Counted from the first letter of the stretch, positions 17,813-27,271 are shown. The stretch: 37,099 bases of DNA from Capnocytophaga bilenii (GCF_017565765.1 NZ_JAGDYP010000015.1:1-37099), one strand, 5' to 3'. Numbers and translations: made by a program. The notes: a model not told the origin generated them from the letters alone.

Positions 17813-18826
17813 ATGAAAATTGATACATCGCTTAATGTGCATAGTAGCTTGCTTGATCTTATAGGGCATACGCCTTTGTTACAACTTCACAAAATCACTA
17901 AAGGACTAGAAGGAAACTACTTTGCAAAGCTAGAGGCTTTCAATGCAGGGCATTCGGCTAAGGATAGGGTAGCTAAATATGTGATTGAAGAGGCAGAGCG
18001 CAAAGGTCTGCTAAAAGAAGGTAGCACAATAGTAGAAACAAGCTCTGGAAATACAGGGTTTAGCCTCGCTATGATAGGGGCTCTAAAGGGCTACAAATGC
18101 ATTATTGCTATTAGCGATAAATCATCGCACGACAAGGTAGAGATGTTACAAGCTTTGGGCGCAGAAGTGCACCTTTGCCCTGCCAATGTGCCTGCCGATG
18201 ACCCTCGCTCCTACTACGAGGTAGCAAAACGCATTCATAAAGAAACTCCTAATTCTATCTACATCAATCAGTATTTCAATCCGCTGAACCCCGAAGCACA
18301 TTACCAAACTACAGGGCGCGAAATATGGGAACAAACACAAGGTTGCGTTACGCACGTGGTGGTGTGTAGTGGTACTGGGGGTACCATTTCGGGCATAGGA
18401 AGATACCTAAAAGAACAAAACCCTAAGGTGCAAGTATTGGGGGTAGATGCTTATGGTTCGGCAATAAAAAAATACCACGATACAGGTGAGTTTGACCCTG
18501 CTGAGATTTATCCTTACAAAATAGAAGGTATGGGCAAAAACCTTATCCCCACAGCTACCGACTTTAAGGTAATTGACGAATTTATAAAAGTATCTGATAA
18601 AGATGCAGCGCTTAAGGCACGTGAGCTTGCCCGTACCGAAGGTCTCTTTATGGGCTATACCAGTGGGGCTGCTATACAAGCGGTAAAACAATACGCCGAG
18701 TTAGGACGATTCGACAAAAATAGCGTGGTGGTAGTACTCTTAGCCGACCACGGTTCGCGCTATATGAACAAGATATATAGTGATAAATGGATGAAAGAAC
18801 AAGGATTTATAGGAACAGAAAACTAA
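17813..18826 (+). CDS. PLP-dependent cysteine-synthase-family enzyme, probably cysteate synthase
   Basis: 337 residues, fold type II. The PLP lysine is Lys50 in NAGHSAKDR, which departs from the NPxxSxKDR of ordinary cysteine synthases. The substrate loop ETSSGNTG is at 75-82 and the phosphate-binding GTGGTISG at 187-194. No heme-binding N-terminus or CBS domain. Cysteine synthase or cystathionine beta-synthase would be the plain reading. The gene is followed after 22 bases by an alpha-oxoamine synthase, and a family member that makes cysteate (from O-phosphoserine and sulfite) feeds exactly such an enzyme in capnine synthesis; I therefore favour cysteate synthase, as inference from context. 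Own promoter upstream. Confidence 0.8.
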   Translation: MKIDTSLNVHSSLLDLIGHTPLLQLHKITKGLEGNYFAKLEAFNAGHSAKDRVAKYVIEEAERKGLLKEGSTIVETSSGNTGFSLAMIGALKGYKCIIAISDKSSHDKVEMLQALGAEVHLCPANVPADDPRSYYEVAKRIHKETPNSIYINQYFNPLNPEAHYQTTGREIWEQTQGCVTHVVVCSGTGGTISGIGRYLKEQNPKVQVLGVDAYGSAIKKYHDTGEFDPAEIYPYKIEGMGKNLIPTATDFKVIDEFIKVSDKDAALKARELARTEGLFMGYTSGAAIQAVKQYAELGRFDKNSVVVVLLADHGSRYMNKIYSDKWMKEQGFIGTEN

Positions 18827-18848
18827 ATTAATATATAAAAAGAAAAAG

Positions 18849-20111
18849 ATGAAAGATCTATTTGAGCATATTTATGCAAATAAAGGTAGTATAGGACGCT
18901 GGTCTGACCACGCAGAGGGGTATTACGTATTCCCTAAATTGGAAGGAGAATTAGGTCCTCATATGAAATTTCAAGGAAAGGAAATACTCAACTGGAGTAT
19001 CAACGACTATTTAGGGCTTGCAAATCACCCCGAAGTGCGCAAAGTAGATGCTGAAGCAGCGGCTGAATATGGTGCTGCTTACCCTATGGGGGCTCGTATG
19101 ATGAGTGGGCATACCACTATGCACGAGGAATTAGAACAACGATTGGCTAAATTTGTACACAAAGAAGCTGCCTATTTGCTAAACTTTGGCTACCAAGGTA
19201 TGGTATCTATTATTAATGCTTTGGTAACTAAAAACGATGTGATAGTGTATGACGTAGATGCACACGCTTGTATTATAGACGGGGTACGCCTACATTTTGG
19301 CAAACGCTACACCTATCAGCACAACGATATGGAGAGCTTTGAAAAGAACTTAGAGCGTGCTGCTAAATTGGCTGAAACTACCGGCGGTGGTATTTTGGTA
19401 ATTTCAGAAGGTGTTTTCGGTATGCGAGGCGAACAAGGCAAACTGAAAGAAATAGTAGCACTTAAAAAGAAATATCCTTTCCGCTTATTGGTAGATGATG
19501 CTCACGGTTTTGGAACTTTAGGACCCAGAGGAGAAGGTACAGGAGTACACCAAGGCGTGCAGGACGAAATAGATGTATATTTTTCTACTTTTGCAAAATC
19601 AATGGCTGGAATTGGTGCTTTTGTAGCTGGTAATGCCAAAGTGATTGATTACCTAAAATACAACTTGCGCTCACAGATGTTTGCCAAATCACTTCCAATG
19701 ATTTACGTAAAAGGTGCTCTAAAACGCTTGGAGATGATGGAGACTATGCCAGAGTTGCAAAAGAAACTTTGGGACAACGTAAATATGCTACAAAACGGAC
19801 TAAAAGAACGTGGTTTCAATATCGGTAATACGAATACTTGCGTAACGCCTGTATTTTTGCACGGCAGCATACCAGAAGCAATGGCTATGGTGAATGACTT
19901 GCGCGAGCACTATGGCATCTTCCTTTCAATAGTAGTGTATCCTGTTATTCCTAAAGGTATGATATTGCTACGCATTATTCCTACGGCTTCACACAGCAAA
20001 GAAGATATAGAACGTACCTTAGATGCTTTTTCGGCTATACGTGAAAAACTTGAAACGGGCGTATACCGCGCTATGAATGCTGAACTAAGCAAAGAAATGG
20101 GCGATATGTAA
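18849..20111 (+). CDS. Alpha-oxoamine synthase, probable cysteate fatty acyltransferase (capnine synthesis)
   Basis: 420 residues, fold type I PLP enzyme of the KBL/SPT/BioF family. Key residues: His139 in DAHA (stacks on the cofactor), Asp217 and His219 in VDDAHGFGTLG, and the Schiff-base Lys250 in TFAKS. These enzymes condense an amino acid with an acyl thioester and lose CO2. Candidates are serine palmitoyltransferase, glycine C-acetyltransferase, or cysteate-fatty acyltransferase, the last shown in Flavobacterium johnsoniae and Capnocytophaga to make 3-ketocapnine. The upstream cysteate-synthase-like partner, and absence of a threonine dehydrogenase gene beside it, favour the last. Family is certain, substrate is inferred. 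A strong terminator follows. Confidence 0.85.
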   Translation: MKDLFEHIYANKGSIGRWSDHAEGYYVFPKLEGELGPHMKFQGKEILNWSINDYLGLANHPEVRKVDAEAAAEYGAAYPMGARMMSGHTTMHEELEQRLAKFVHKEAAYLLNFGYQGMVSIINALVTKNDVIVYDVDAHACIIDGVRLHFGKRYTYQHNDMESFEKNLERAAKLAETTGGGILVISEGVFGMRGEQGKLKEIVALKKKYPFRLLVDDAHGFGTLGPRGEGTGVHQGVQDEIDVYFSTFAKSMAGIGAFVAGNAKVIDYLKYNLRSQMFAKSLPMIYVKGALKRLEMMETMPELQKKLWDNVNMLQNGLKERGFNIGNTNTCVTPVFLHGSIPEAMAMVNDLREHYGIFLSIVVYPVIPKGMILLRIIPTASHSKEDIERTLDAFSAIREKLETGVYRAMNAELSKEMGDM

Positions 20112-20140
20112 TTAAGAATTTTTGAATTATGAATTCTAAA

Positions 20141-20180
20141 AAACTTTGCCAAACGCTTTTAAACTTTTGGCAAAGTTTTT
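20141..20180 (+). terminator. Rho-independent terminator after the oxoamine synthase
   Basis: AAACTTTGCCAAA (20141-20153) pairs perfectly with TTTGGCAAAGTTT, followed by a T run to 20180. The same stem sequence type is used at 27204-27235. Confidence 0.85.
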
Positions 20181-20214
20181 GTATGTGTGGAGTGTAAAAA
20201 CTTTAAGTTGAATT

Positions 20215-20910
20215 TTGTTAATAATAATTCCTACATATAATGAAATAGAGAACATAGAAGCCATTATCAGGGCGGTATTTAGCCGCGATGAGAGGTTTCA
20301 TATGCTCATTGTAGATGACAATTCGCCTGACGGGACAGCAGCTAAGGTGAAAGCCCTACAAACGGAGTTCCCTACACGACTATTTTTGGAGGTACGCACC
20401 GAAAAAAAAGGACTGGGGACGGCTTATATACACGGCTTTCAATGGGCTCTTGCAAGGGACTATGAGTATATCTTTGAAATGGACGCTGATTTTTCTCATA
20501 ACCCTGATGATTTACTGCGTCTTTATGAGGCGTGCGTAGAGGGTAGTGATGTAGCTATAGGCTCGCGCTATGTGAAAGGGGTGAATGTGGTGAATTGGCC
20601 TCTGCAACGTATTTTGCTGTCGTATGGAGCGTCCATTTACGTGCGTTTTTTCACTGGAATGAAGATTAAAGACCCTACAGCGGGCTTTGTATGTTATAAG
20701 CGGCGTGTGCTGGAGGCTATTAACTTGAATAGCATACGTTTTGTGGGCTATGCTTTCCAAATAGAAATGAAATACCGCGCCTTCTTGCAACACTTCACCA
20801 TTACTGAAGTGCCTATCGTTTTCACCGACCGCACTAAAGGAAAATCAAAAATGAATAAAAGTATTATACGTGAGGCTGTTTTTGGTGTAATAGCTATGCG
20901 TTTTAAATAA
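20215..20910 (+). CDS. Polyprenol monophosphomannose synthase (GT2, DPM1-like)
   Basis: 231 residues of one GT-A catalytic domain. N-terminal IIIPTYNEIENI, DDNSPDGT for nucleotide binding, the metal-binding MDADFSH, and a late GYAFQIEMKYRA. It lacks the C-terminal membrane domain of longer relatives. The reaction is transfer of mannose (or glucose) from GDP-sugar to a polyprenyl phosphate at the inner membrane, supplying glycosylation. The start is TTG at 20215: an in-frame TGA lies at 20209-20211, so no ATG start further upstream is possible. It ends one base before the next gene. An upstream terminator implies its own promoter, not clearly visible. Confidence 0.88.
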   Translation: MLIIIPTYNEIENIEAIIRAVFSRDERFHMLIVDDNSPDGTAAKVKALQTEFPTRLFLEVRTEKKGLGTAYIHGFQWALARDYEYIFEMDADFSHNPDDLLRLYEACVEGSDVAIGSRYVKGVNVVNWPLQRILLSYGASIYVRFFTGMKIKDPTAGFVCYKRRVLEAINLNSIRFVGYAFQIEMKYRAFLQHFTITEVPIVFTDRTKGKSKMNKSIIREAVFGVIAMRFK

Positions 20911-20911
20911 T

Positions 20912-21280
20912 ATGAAAGAATTTGCAATTAAAAGACTCAAGAGCTTACAATATGTATTCCAAGGAATATTCTATTTGGCAAGAAACGAAGCACCTGTAAT
21001 TGTGCATATAATTACCTCACTGCTATGGGTAATAGCGGGATTCTACTTTGGCATTACTACCCAAGAGTGGATTATTGAGCTGATATGTATAGGATTGGTG
21101 CTCTCCATTGAGGGGCTAAATACAGCAGTAGAAAAACTTTGCGATTTTGTACACCCCGACCACGCCAAAGAAATAGGCATTATTAAAGATATAGCTGCGG
21201 GGGCTGTAGGTTTTGCCGTAATACCTGTAACTATTGTGCTGGGCATTATTTATTACCCATATATATTAAAACTCTTCTAA
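20912..21280 (+). CDS. dgkA: Diacylglycerol kinase / undecaprenol kinase family protein
   Basis: 122 residues, three membrane helices with an N-terminal amphipathic helix. The active-site signature EGLNTAVEKLCDFV (about 68-81) and KDIAAGAVGF (about 92-101) are intact. The family phosphorylates diacylglycerol or, in many bacteria, undecaprenol. A single base separates it from the mannosyltransferase, so both are co-translated; a polyprenol substrate would suit that neighbour, but the sequence alone does not decide. Confidence 0.9.
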   Translation: MKEFAIKRLKSLQYVFQGIFYLARNEAPVIVHIITSLLWVIAGFYFGITTQEWIIELICIGLVLSIEGLNTAVEKLCDFVHPDHAKEIGIIKDIAAGAVGFAVIPVTIVLGIIYYPYILKLF

Positions 21281-21286
21281 CTCGTT

Positions 21287-22171
21287 ATGAAAGATATAGT
21301 AAAGGGCTATCTGGCAGCTTTTATTTCGGCTGCCACTTATGGTATGATTCCGCTATTTATGATTCCTATCAAGCAGGAGGGATTCTCGGTAGATGCTTCG
21401 CTCTTTTACCGCTTTATCGTTACAAGTATTTGTTTGGCAATCTACTTTGGCTACAAACGCGAAAGCCTAAGGATTTCTTTTCGTGAGTTGGTTATTTTTA
21501 TGGTATTAGGCATCTTATACTCGCTCTCGGCTGAGTTCCTCTTTGCCTCGTACGACTTGCTTACCCCTGGTATTGCCTCTACTATTTTCTTTATGTATCC
21601 GCTAATTGTAGCGCTTGTATTGGGAATATTCTTCAAAGAGCGAATTACAATACCTACCATTATAGCTCTTATAGTGGTATTGATAGGGGTTTTCCTGCTA
21701 AGTGTGAAAGATATGAATAACTTTACAATAAACTATTTTGGGGCATTGGTATCGTTGTTGGGCGCATTGTCGTATTCTCTTTATATGGTTATTGTAAACA
21801 AATCAAAAATAGCAGCCTCGAGTGTTAAGGTTTCTTTTTACTCTACTTTGTTCTCGGCAACTTATTTCCTCATCAAACTATACATAACGGGCAATACACT
21901 GCCTATTCCTTCAATATCAATGGGTTGTTTCCTAACTACTTTTGGGATTGTTACTACCCTGCTTTCGTTGCTTACGCTTATTTATGCTATTCGTATGATT
22001 GGTTCTACTCCTACGGCTATTATTGGGGTAGTAGAGCCTGTAGTGGCAATAGCTATCAGTATATGGATATTTAAACAAGAAGAGCTTACTATCAATCTGC
22101 TCATTGGGGTTGTTTTGATTGTAACGGCTGTTACTTTTGATGTATTGCAACATACGAAGAAAACACAATAA
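21287..22171 (+). CDS. DMT-superfamily transporter (two EamA domains)
   Basis: 294 residues with ten predicted membrane helices in two homologous halves (about 1-140 and 150-288). The second half ends with the characteristic ..IGVVEPVVAIAISIWIFKQEELTINLLIGVVLIV. These are inner-membrane exporters of small metabolites; the substrate cannot be told. Start ATG is 6 bases after dgkA and the next gene starts 6 bases after its stop, so it belongs to the same operon. Confidence 0.88.
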   Translation: MKDIVKGYLAAFISAATYGMIPLFMIPIKQEGFSVDASLFYRFIVTSICLAIYFGYKRESLRISFRELVIFMVLGILYSLSAEFLFASYDLLTPGIASTIFFMYPLIVALVLGIFFKERITIPTIIALIVVLIGVFLLSVKDMNNFTINYFGALVSLLGALSYSLYMVIVNKSKIAASSVKVSFYSTLFSATYFLIKLYITGNTLPIPSISMGCFLTTFGIVTTLLSLLTLIYAIRMIGSTPTAIIGVVEPVVAIAISIWIFKQEELTINLLIGVVLIVTAVTFDVLQHTKKTQ

Positions 22172-22177
22172 AAGGAT

Positions 22178-23440
22178 ATGCTACAATCTATCAAAAAAGA
22201 GGTTTTGTTATTGATTCGCGATATAGGAGCGCTAATTATCCTTTTTGCTATGCCACTGCTATTGGTGGTTACTGTTACGCTACTACAGGACGGCGCTTTT
22301 AAAACTATCAGCGAACAACAAACAAAAGTGCTAATTGTAGATAACGACGGGGGCGAAATTGCGCAACATATAGCCAAAGGACTGGCGTCTAATGGGAGCT
22401 TTATCCCTATTAGTATCTTGAACGAAAAACCTATAACTGAAGCGATAGCACGAGAGGAGGTGCTTGCTGGTAATTATCTGTTGGCTATCGTGATTCCTGC
22501 AAAGCTATCGGATGATTTACAGGCAGAAGTAGCTAATAATGTAACGTTTATTATCAATGCTTTTGCAGGTGAGACTACCGCAACGCCCTCCACTAATATT
22601 CCTACTAAAGAAGTACGCCTCTACTTTGACCCTACCTTGCAAACGGCTTTTAAAGAGAGTGTAAAGAGTGCTATTGGCAAACTTCTGTACCAAATAGAAA
22701 ATGCTTTTATCTATAAATCATTTGAAAAACAATTAGACGAAGGAATAGAACTCCCCAAAACAGAAGCCTTGGTGAGCTTTAAAGAAATCAACCCTCATAC
22801 AGCTACCGAAGTGGGTATCCCCAACGCTACTCAGCACAACGTGCCTGCGTGGGCTTTGTTTGCTATTTTCTTTATTACGATACCTTTATCAGCAAGCATT
22901 GTAAAAGAAAAAACTCAAGGTACTGCATTGCGGCTATTCACAAGTCCGTTACCTTATAGGGTACTTATTGGGGCTAAAGTGGTAGTTTTTTTAGGGGTGA
23001 GCTTATTGCAATTTGTATTGATGTTGCTAATGGGTGTATTCTTATTTCCTTACTTAGGATTGCCTACATTAGAAGTAAGCGGGAGGCTATTGCCACTATT
23101 GCTTATCGCTTTGAGTGCAGGGCTCTCAGCTATTGGCTTGGGGGTATTGTTAGGAACACTTTCTAAAACGCAGGAACAATCGGCTCCTTTAGGCGCCACG
23201 CTTACCGTGCTATTTGCTGCCATAGGGGGTATATGGATACCTACCTTTGCAATGCCTCCTATAATGCAAACTATTGCGAAACTATCGCCTATGAACTGGG
23301 GGCTGCAAGCTTTTTACGATGTGCTCTTGCGTGAAGTATCTATCAGCGAACTATGCTTGAAAATAAGCGCTTTACTTTTATTTTTTGGTGTGTGTGTAAC
23401 CTTTTCTGTATATTATGACAAAGCAAAAAGAAACTTATAA
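22178..23440 (+). CDS. ABC-2 type transporter permease
   Basis: 420 residues. One N-terminal helix (about 16-37), a large soluble periplasmic part (about 40-220) containing VLIVDNDGGEIA, then five to six helices with a conserved IVKEKTQGTALRLFTSPL loop. This is the YhhJ/YadH-like layout of ABC-2 exporters. No ATPase gene is in the window, so the partner must be encoded elsewhere. RBS-like AAAGGA precedes the ATG. The 3' end overlaps the thioesterase gene by 26 bases. Confidence 0.88.
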   Translation: MLQSIKKEVLLLIRDIGALIILFAMPLLLVVTVTLLQDGAFKTISEQQTKVLIVDNDGGEIAQHIAKGLASNGSFIPISILNEKPITEAIAREEVLAGNYLLAIVIPAKLSDDLQAEVANNVTFIINAFAGETTATPSTNIPTKEVRLYFDPTLQTAFKESVKSAIGKLLYQIENAFIYKSFEKQLDEGIELPKTEALVSFKEINPHTATEVGIPNATQHNVPAWALFAIFFITIPLSASIVKEKTQGTALRLFTSPLPYRVLIGAKVVVFLGVSLLQFVLMLLMGVFLFPYLGLPTLEVSGRLLPLLLIALSAGLSAIGLGVLLGTLSKTQEQSAPLGATLTVLFAAIGGIWIPTFAMPPIMQTIAKLSPMNWGLQAFYDVLLREVSISELCLKISALLLFFGVCVTFSVYYDKAKRNL

Positions 23441-23855
23441 CCCTACTGACCTAAATGAAACTCTTGTAATAACTGTACGATTTAGCGAAACAGACCCTCT
23501 TGGGATTGTATGGCACGGCAATTATATTAAGTACTTTGAAGATGGGCGTGAGGCTTTTGGAAGAAAATACGGCATTTCATACCTTGATATTGAAAAGGAA
23601 GGTTATGCTACCCCTATCATTAAAACTGTATGCGAACACAAAAAAATGGTACGCTATGGCGAACGGCTGCGCATACACACCAAGTATATGCAAACAGCCG
23701 TTGCTAAACTTATATTTCAGTATTACATCTACAATGAAGCCGATGAATTAGTATGTACTGGTGAAACTATTCAGGCTTTCACTTCTTTAGAAGATAATAC
23801 CCTTTCACTATATAAACCTGCTTTCTACGAAAGGTGGGAAAAGCGTTACTTATAG
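23415..23855 (+). CDS. Acyl-CoA thioesterase (hotdog fold, 4-hydroxybenzoyl-CoA thioesterase type)
   Basis: 146 residues, a single hotdog domain. The active-site strip RFSETDPLGIVWHGNYIKYF (Asp27, His34, Asn36, Tyr37) is the YbgC/4HBT signature. It hydrolyses an acyl or aryl thioester of CoA or ACP; the substrate is unknown. Translation starts inside the end of the permease gene (26-base overlap), so they are coupled. Its last 10 bases overlap the convergent ligase gene at 23846. Confidence 0.88.
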   Translation: MTKQKETYNPTDLNETLVITVRFSETDPLGIVWHGNYIKYFEDGREAFGRKYGISYLDIEKEGYATPIIKTVCEHKKMVRYGERLRIHTKYMQTAVAKLIFQYYIYNEADELVCTGETIQAFTSLEDNTLSLYKPAFYERWEKRYL

Positions 23856-25153
23856 CTTTTTCGTTTATCTACAAATTTCATTGGCTTACGACTTCCCAAA
23901 GGGTATATTTGTTGTTCCAAAACAGCTATATCACAAAACTCTATCTTGGGTACTACTCTTATTTTAGCTCTAAAATGATTACTAATGCGTTCTTTAAGAT
24001 TCTCAGAAGGAGCTTTTGTGCCTATTTTTATAAGAATTTCATCAGTAAGGATACTATTGGTATTAATTTCTATGAGATAATGTTCTATTTCTTCAAAATT
24101 TGTAAGCAAATCCATCAACACCGGTGGATAAAGTGTTGTACCTTTATACTTTATCATTTGCTGTTTTCTACCAAGTATAGGACTCACACGTGCCGTATTT
24201 CTACCACACTTACAAGTAGTAGTGTGCATAGCTACTATATCGCCTGTGCGAAAACGCACCAAAGGCATCGCCTCAACATCTAATGTAGTGATAGTAAGCT
24301 CGCCACTTTGCCCATCGGGTACAGGATTGCCTTCTTCATCTAGCACTTCGGTAATAATAAGCTCTGGGTGATGATGTCCGCCTTGCTGGTACTCACATTC
24401 GGTGAAGGTAGTACTCATTTCAGTAGAAGCATAGGTGGAATAAAGCTGTAGTCCTTTCCATTTTTCGGTAATCTTCTGGGTGAGTAAAGTAGGTGTAAAA
24501 TCTTGATTGCGCAATGCTTCGCCTATGCATACTACACCTTTTACCGATGAAGACAAATAATCTATCCCGTTCTTTTCGGCATACTCAATCATTTTTAGCA
24601 AAAATGAAGGTACTGCTATAAGGTATTTAGGTTCGTATGCTCTAATAGAATCCCATTGCAGTTCAGGTATCCCCGCCCCTATTCTGATAATACTTGCACC
24701 TAATTTACGTATACCTAAAAAATAAGCCAAGCCCGCCATAAAGCGTCTATCAATAGTAGTCATTAGCTGCACCACATCACCTTTTTTGATACCAGCACAA
24801 GCCAGCGAGATAGCCTCATTATACGCCAAGCGCTCCAAATCTTTATCGGTCAACCCAAAAGTAACAGGCGTACCAAGTGTACCCGAAGTAGAAGCATAAT
24901 CCACTATAGCCGATTTGGGTACACACCTAAAAGCATCGTTATTGCGCTGCAAGTCGTCTTTGCAAGTAGTGGGGAGCTTACGTAGGTCGGAAAGGGTAGT
25001 AACATCCTCAACACGAATATGGTGCTGCTCAAAAAGCTGCTTATAGTACTCTGAATGTTGGTTTACATAAGCCAATACCTCTCGCAACTTCCTTTCTTGT
25101 AGGGCTATAATATCAGCTTGCGATTGTCGCTCTATTTCTGGTATCCAATTCAT
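23846..25153 (-). CDS. PaaK-like AMP-forming ligase
   Basis: 435 residues of the phenylacetate-CoA-ligase branch of the adenylating enzymes. P-loop-like STSGTLGTPV (about 88-97), the YASTE motif, VRFRTGDI, and the late CGRNTARVSPILGRKQQMIKYKG. It activates a carboxylic acid as an adenylate and then usually a thioester; the acid is unknown. Convergent with a hotdog thioesterase whose end it overlaps by 10 bases. It follows the DUF3857 gene by 9 bases, so it is expressed from that side. Confidence 0.85.
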   Translation of the reverse strand: MNWIPEIERQSQADIIALQERKLREVLAYVNQHSEYYKQLFEQHHIRVEDVTTLSDLRKLPTTCKDDLQRNNDAFRCVPKSAIVDYASTSGTLGTPVTFGLTDKDLERLAYNEAISLACAGIKKGDVVQLMTTIDRRFMAGLAYFLGIRKLGASIIRIGAGIPELQWDSIRAYEPKYLIAVPSFLLKMIEYAEKNGIDYLSSSVKGVVCIGEALRNQDFTPTLLTQKITEKWKGLQLYSTYASTEMSTTFTECEYQQGGHHHPELIITEVLDEEGNPVPDGQSGELTITTLDVEAMPLVRFRTGDIVAMHTTTCKCGRNTARVSPILGRKQQMIKYKGTTLYPPVLMDLLTNFEEIEHYLIEINTNSILTDEILIKIGTKAPSENLKERISNHFRAKIRVVPKIEFCDIAVLEQQIYPLGSRKPMKFVDKRKSYK

Positions 25154-25162
25154 CTGTTTCTG

Positions 25163-27157
25163 TTATTTAAAAAGTCTTTTTAGCGAGTTTAAAAAGCCTT
25201 TTTCCTCTACATCTATGCCTATACCAAAGTTACTATCGGCTATTATGTTGTAATCCTGACGTACTTCTTCTATCTTATCCAATGGAATTTCTATATTCAC
25301 CAACGGGTCATACCATATTTCTACCTTTCCAGAGTTTCTCGTAATATCTTTTTTAGTTTTATAGCTAAAATATTCATTCTCTATATTACACTCCTGAATA
25401 GTATATTTCTCTTTTGTATCTATACTTTCGTCTGTTTTTAAGCTAATCACATAGTGTTCACTATCAAAACACTGGAAAATACTCGTATCGCTATGCTGGT
25501 GCTCGCGTATGCTGTTTTTCAATGTACTACCATCGTAGTACATTAAAAATCTCTTACCACTTTCTGTATAATAAGGGTTTTCAATAGTAGCTTCGTACTT
25601 TACTACAAACTCGTTTTCTACCTTGTCATCTTTTACAATCTGCAAAGTAGCATTCTTGAATATTTCCCTAAAATCCTTCCCTTTGCGGTCATTCACATAG
25701 TTTAAGGCATAGAACAGTGAATTATTCCAGCTATCCAAACGCTCATTTTTATTACTTGTTTTGAAATACCCACGCATTGCATTAGCGCGATTATAGCGGT
25801 ATGTAGTAACCAATGTTATTGTGCCTACATTCTCTTTAGCTTCCAAGCTTATTTGTTCATCAATACAATACTTTTCAAAGCGTATGGGTTTGCGTACCTG
25901 CAACTCTTGGTTGGGTAATATTTCCATATAAAAACAGAATGATATTACTGCCCGATTTTCTAATTTACCAAACTCATTACGCGCGGTTGCATCTATAAAA
26001 TACTCCTTGCCCAAATAGTTAATCTTTACAATTACGTGATTGAACGACAATAACGAAGGCAGGTAATATTGCAAATAATAATCAGCATTATAATTTACCA
26101 ATACCACCGATGACTCTACTCCAAGGTAATCCAATACCGCCTTTAGCAATACACTTTTAGCTTTGCAATCCCCCTGCTTATTTTGATAAGTTACCGCAGG
26201 TGCTTGGGGTTTATGCCCATTCATCTCATCGGCGTTGTACAGATAGTAAATATTATTCTGTACAAACTCTATGGCGTACTGTATTTTTTCATCAAGAGTG
26301 GGCATTGCATCCAATTTCTCAGCCAAGTCGGGGGCAAAGTCTTTAAGTTTTACCCCTAAAGCCTCTTCATAAAGCGGATAAATATAATTAGAAAGCTCTT
26401 TCCAATTGCTATCGGTAGCAAAGTCTATAAAAGGAAAATTCTCACGATTAGGGTCTACAGGGTTAATATAATCTGTTCTGGTATATTCAAACACCTCTCC
26501 TTGTGCTAAATAGTGCACTTGGGGCGGAATTACTTTCCCCTCATCATCGCGGAAAAACATCTTCTTATAAGCCACTCGTTTTGAGCGGTTATTGATTAGC
26601 TTATAGCAATATCTCCCATATGCCCAATAAGTATCGGGGGTTACAAATATCTGTTTTACAAAATCGCGCCTTAAAAACTCTTTTTCTGTAAATACCTTCA
26701 CCTTCGTATCCTCCATTATTAGGACATCATTTAGGTGTAAATCTTTGATAGAAATATTTAGTTTTTTTGAACTGCTGATAATTCCCCTGCCACTTTGGTT
26801 TTCATTATCAAGTACTTTTACCATTACATCGGGGGTTTTATCTATCAATTGCCCATTTCTATACACACTGATACGATGAATATATGACGTTTCATTTTCT
26901 TCCAGTACCAAATCGTACATAGAAGCAAACTCTAAGTTCTCAGGCTGCAATAGCGTATAAGCCATCAGTGCATATTCCGAAGTACTATCATCATCTATTT
27001 TATAATACTTATTCAAGAAGTAGCAAAAATCACGCCCTTCGTCTATCTGTTCGTTAGAAAAGTCAGTATCTACCAACAACGAGATGATTTCGTTATCGGT
27101 AAGAGAGTCTGCCCATTTAGGTGCTGCCTGAAAATGATACAAATTATCTTCTGTCAT
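25163..27157 (-). CDS. DUF3857 plus transglutaminase-like protein
   Basis: 664 residues. The N-terminal half (about 60-240) matches the DUF3857 beta domain and the centre carries a transglutaminase/protease-like core with Cys331 in QGDCKAKS, His374 in SFNHVIVKI and Asp389 in FIDAT, so the Cys-His-Asp triad is complete. The C-terminal 200 residues resemble the usual DUF2569-less tail of such proteins. Unlike most relatives I see no signal peptide at MTEDNLYHF; either it is cytosolic or the true start differs. Function is unknown. It precedes the PaaK-like gene in an apparent two-gene operon. Confidence 0.82.
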   Translation of the reverse strand: MTEDNLYHFQAAPKWADSLTDNEIISLLVDTDFSNEQIDEGRDFCYFLNKYYKIDDDSTSEYALMAYTLLQPENLEFASMYDLVLEENETSYIHRISVYRNGQLIDKTPDVMVKVLDNENQSGRGIISSSKKLNISIKDLHLNDVLIMEDTKVKVFTEKEFLRRDFVKQIFVTPDTYWAYGRYCYKLINNRSKRVAYKKMFFRDDEGKVIPPQVHYLAQGEVFEYTRTDYINPVDPNRENFPFIDFATDSNWKELSNYIYPLYEEALGVKLKDFAPDLAEKLDAMPTLDEKIQYAIEFVQNNIYYLYNADEMNGHKPQAPAVTYQNKQGDCKAKSVLLKAVLDYLGVESSVVLVNYNADYYLQYYLPSLLSFNHVIVKINYLGKEYFIDATARNEFGKLENRAVISFCFYMEILPNQELQVRKPIRFEKYCIDEQISLEAKENVGTITLVTTYRYNRANAMRGYFKTSNKNERLDSWNNSLFYALNYVNDRKGKDFREIFKNATLQIVKDDKVENEFVVKYEATIENPYYTESGKRFLMYYDGSTLKNSIREHQHSDTSIFQCFDSEHYVISLKTDESIDTKEKYTIQECNIENEYFSYKTKKDITRNSGKVEIWYDPLVNIEIPLDKIEEVRQDYNIIADSNFGIGIDVEEKGFLNSLKRLFK

Positions 27158-27203
27158 ATATTTATTTTTTTCTTATTTTGAATAGTATATTAAACAATAG
27201 AAA

Positions 27204-27235
27204 CTTTGCCAAAGGTTATACAAACTTTGGCAAAG
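27204..27235 (-). terminator. Perfect 11-base hairpin after the vWA gene
   Basis: CTTTGCCAAAG (27204-27214) and CTTTGGCAAAG (27225-27235) pair exactly over a 10-base loop. On the minus strand it is followed by only TTTC, so termination strength is uncertain. Same stem sequence as the terminator at 20141. Confidence 0.55.
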
Positions 27236-27271
27236 GTTTTGGGATTATTATTTTGAATAATGTTTTTAGCT

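Noticed and set aside
18849-20111. Glycine C-acetyltransferase (kbl) of threonine breakdown
   Set aside because: No threonine dehydrogenase gene is adjacent and the partner is a cysteine-synthase-type enzyme; kept only as an alternative.
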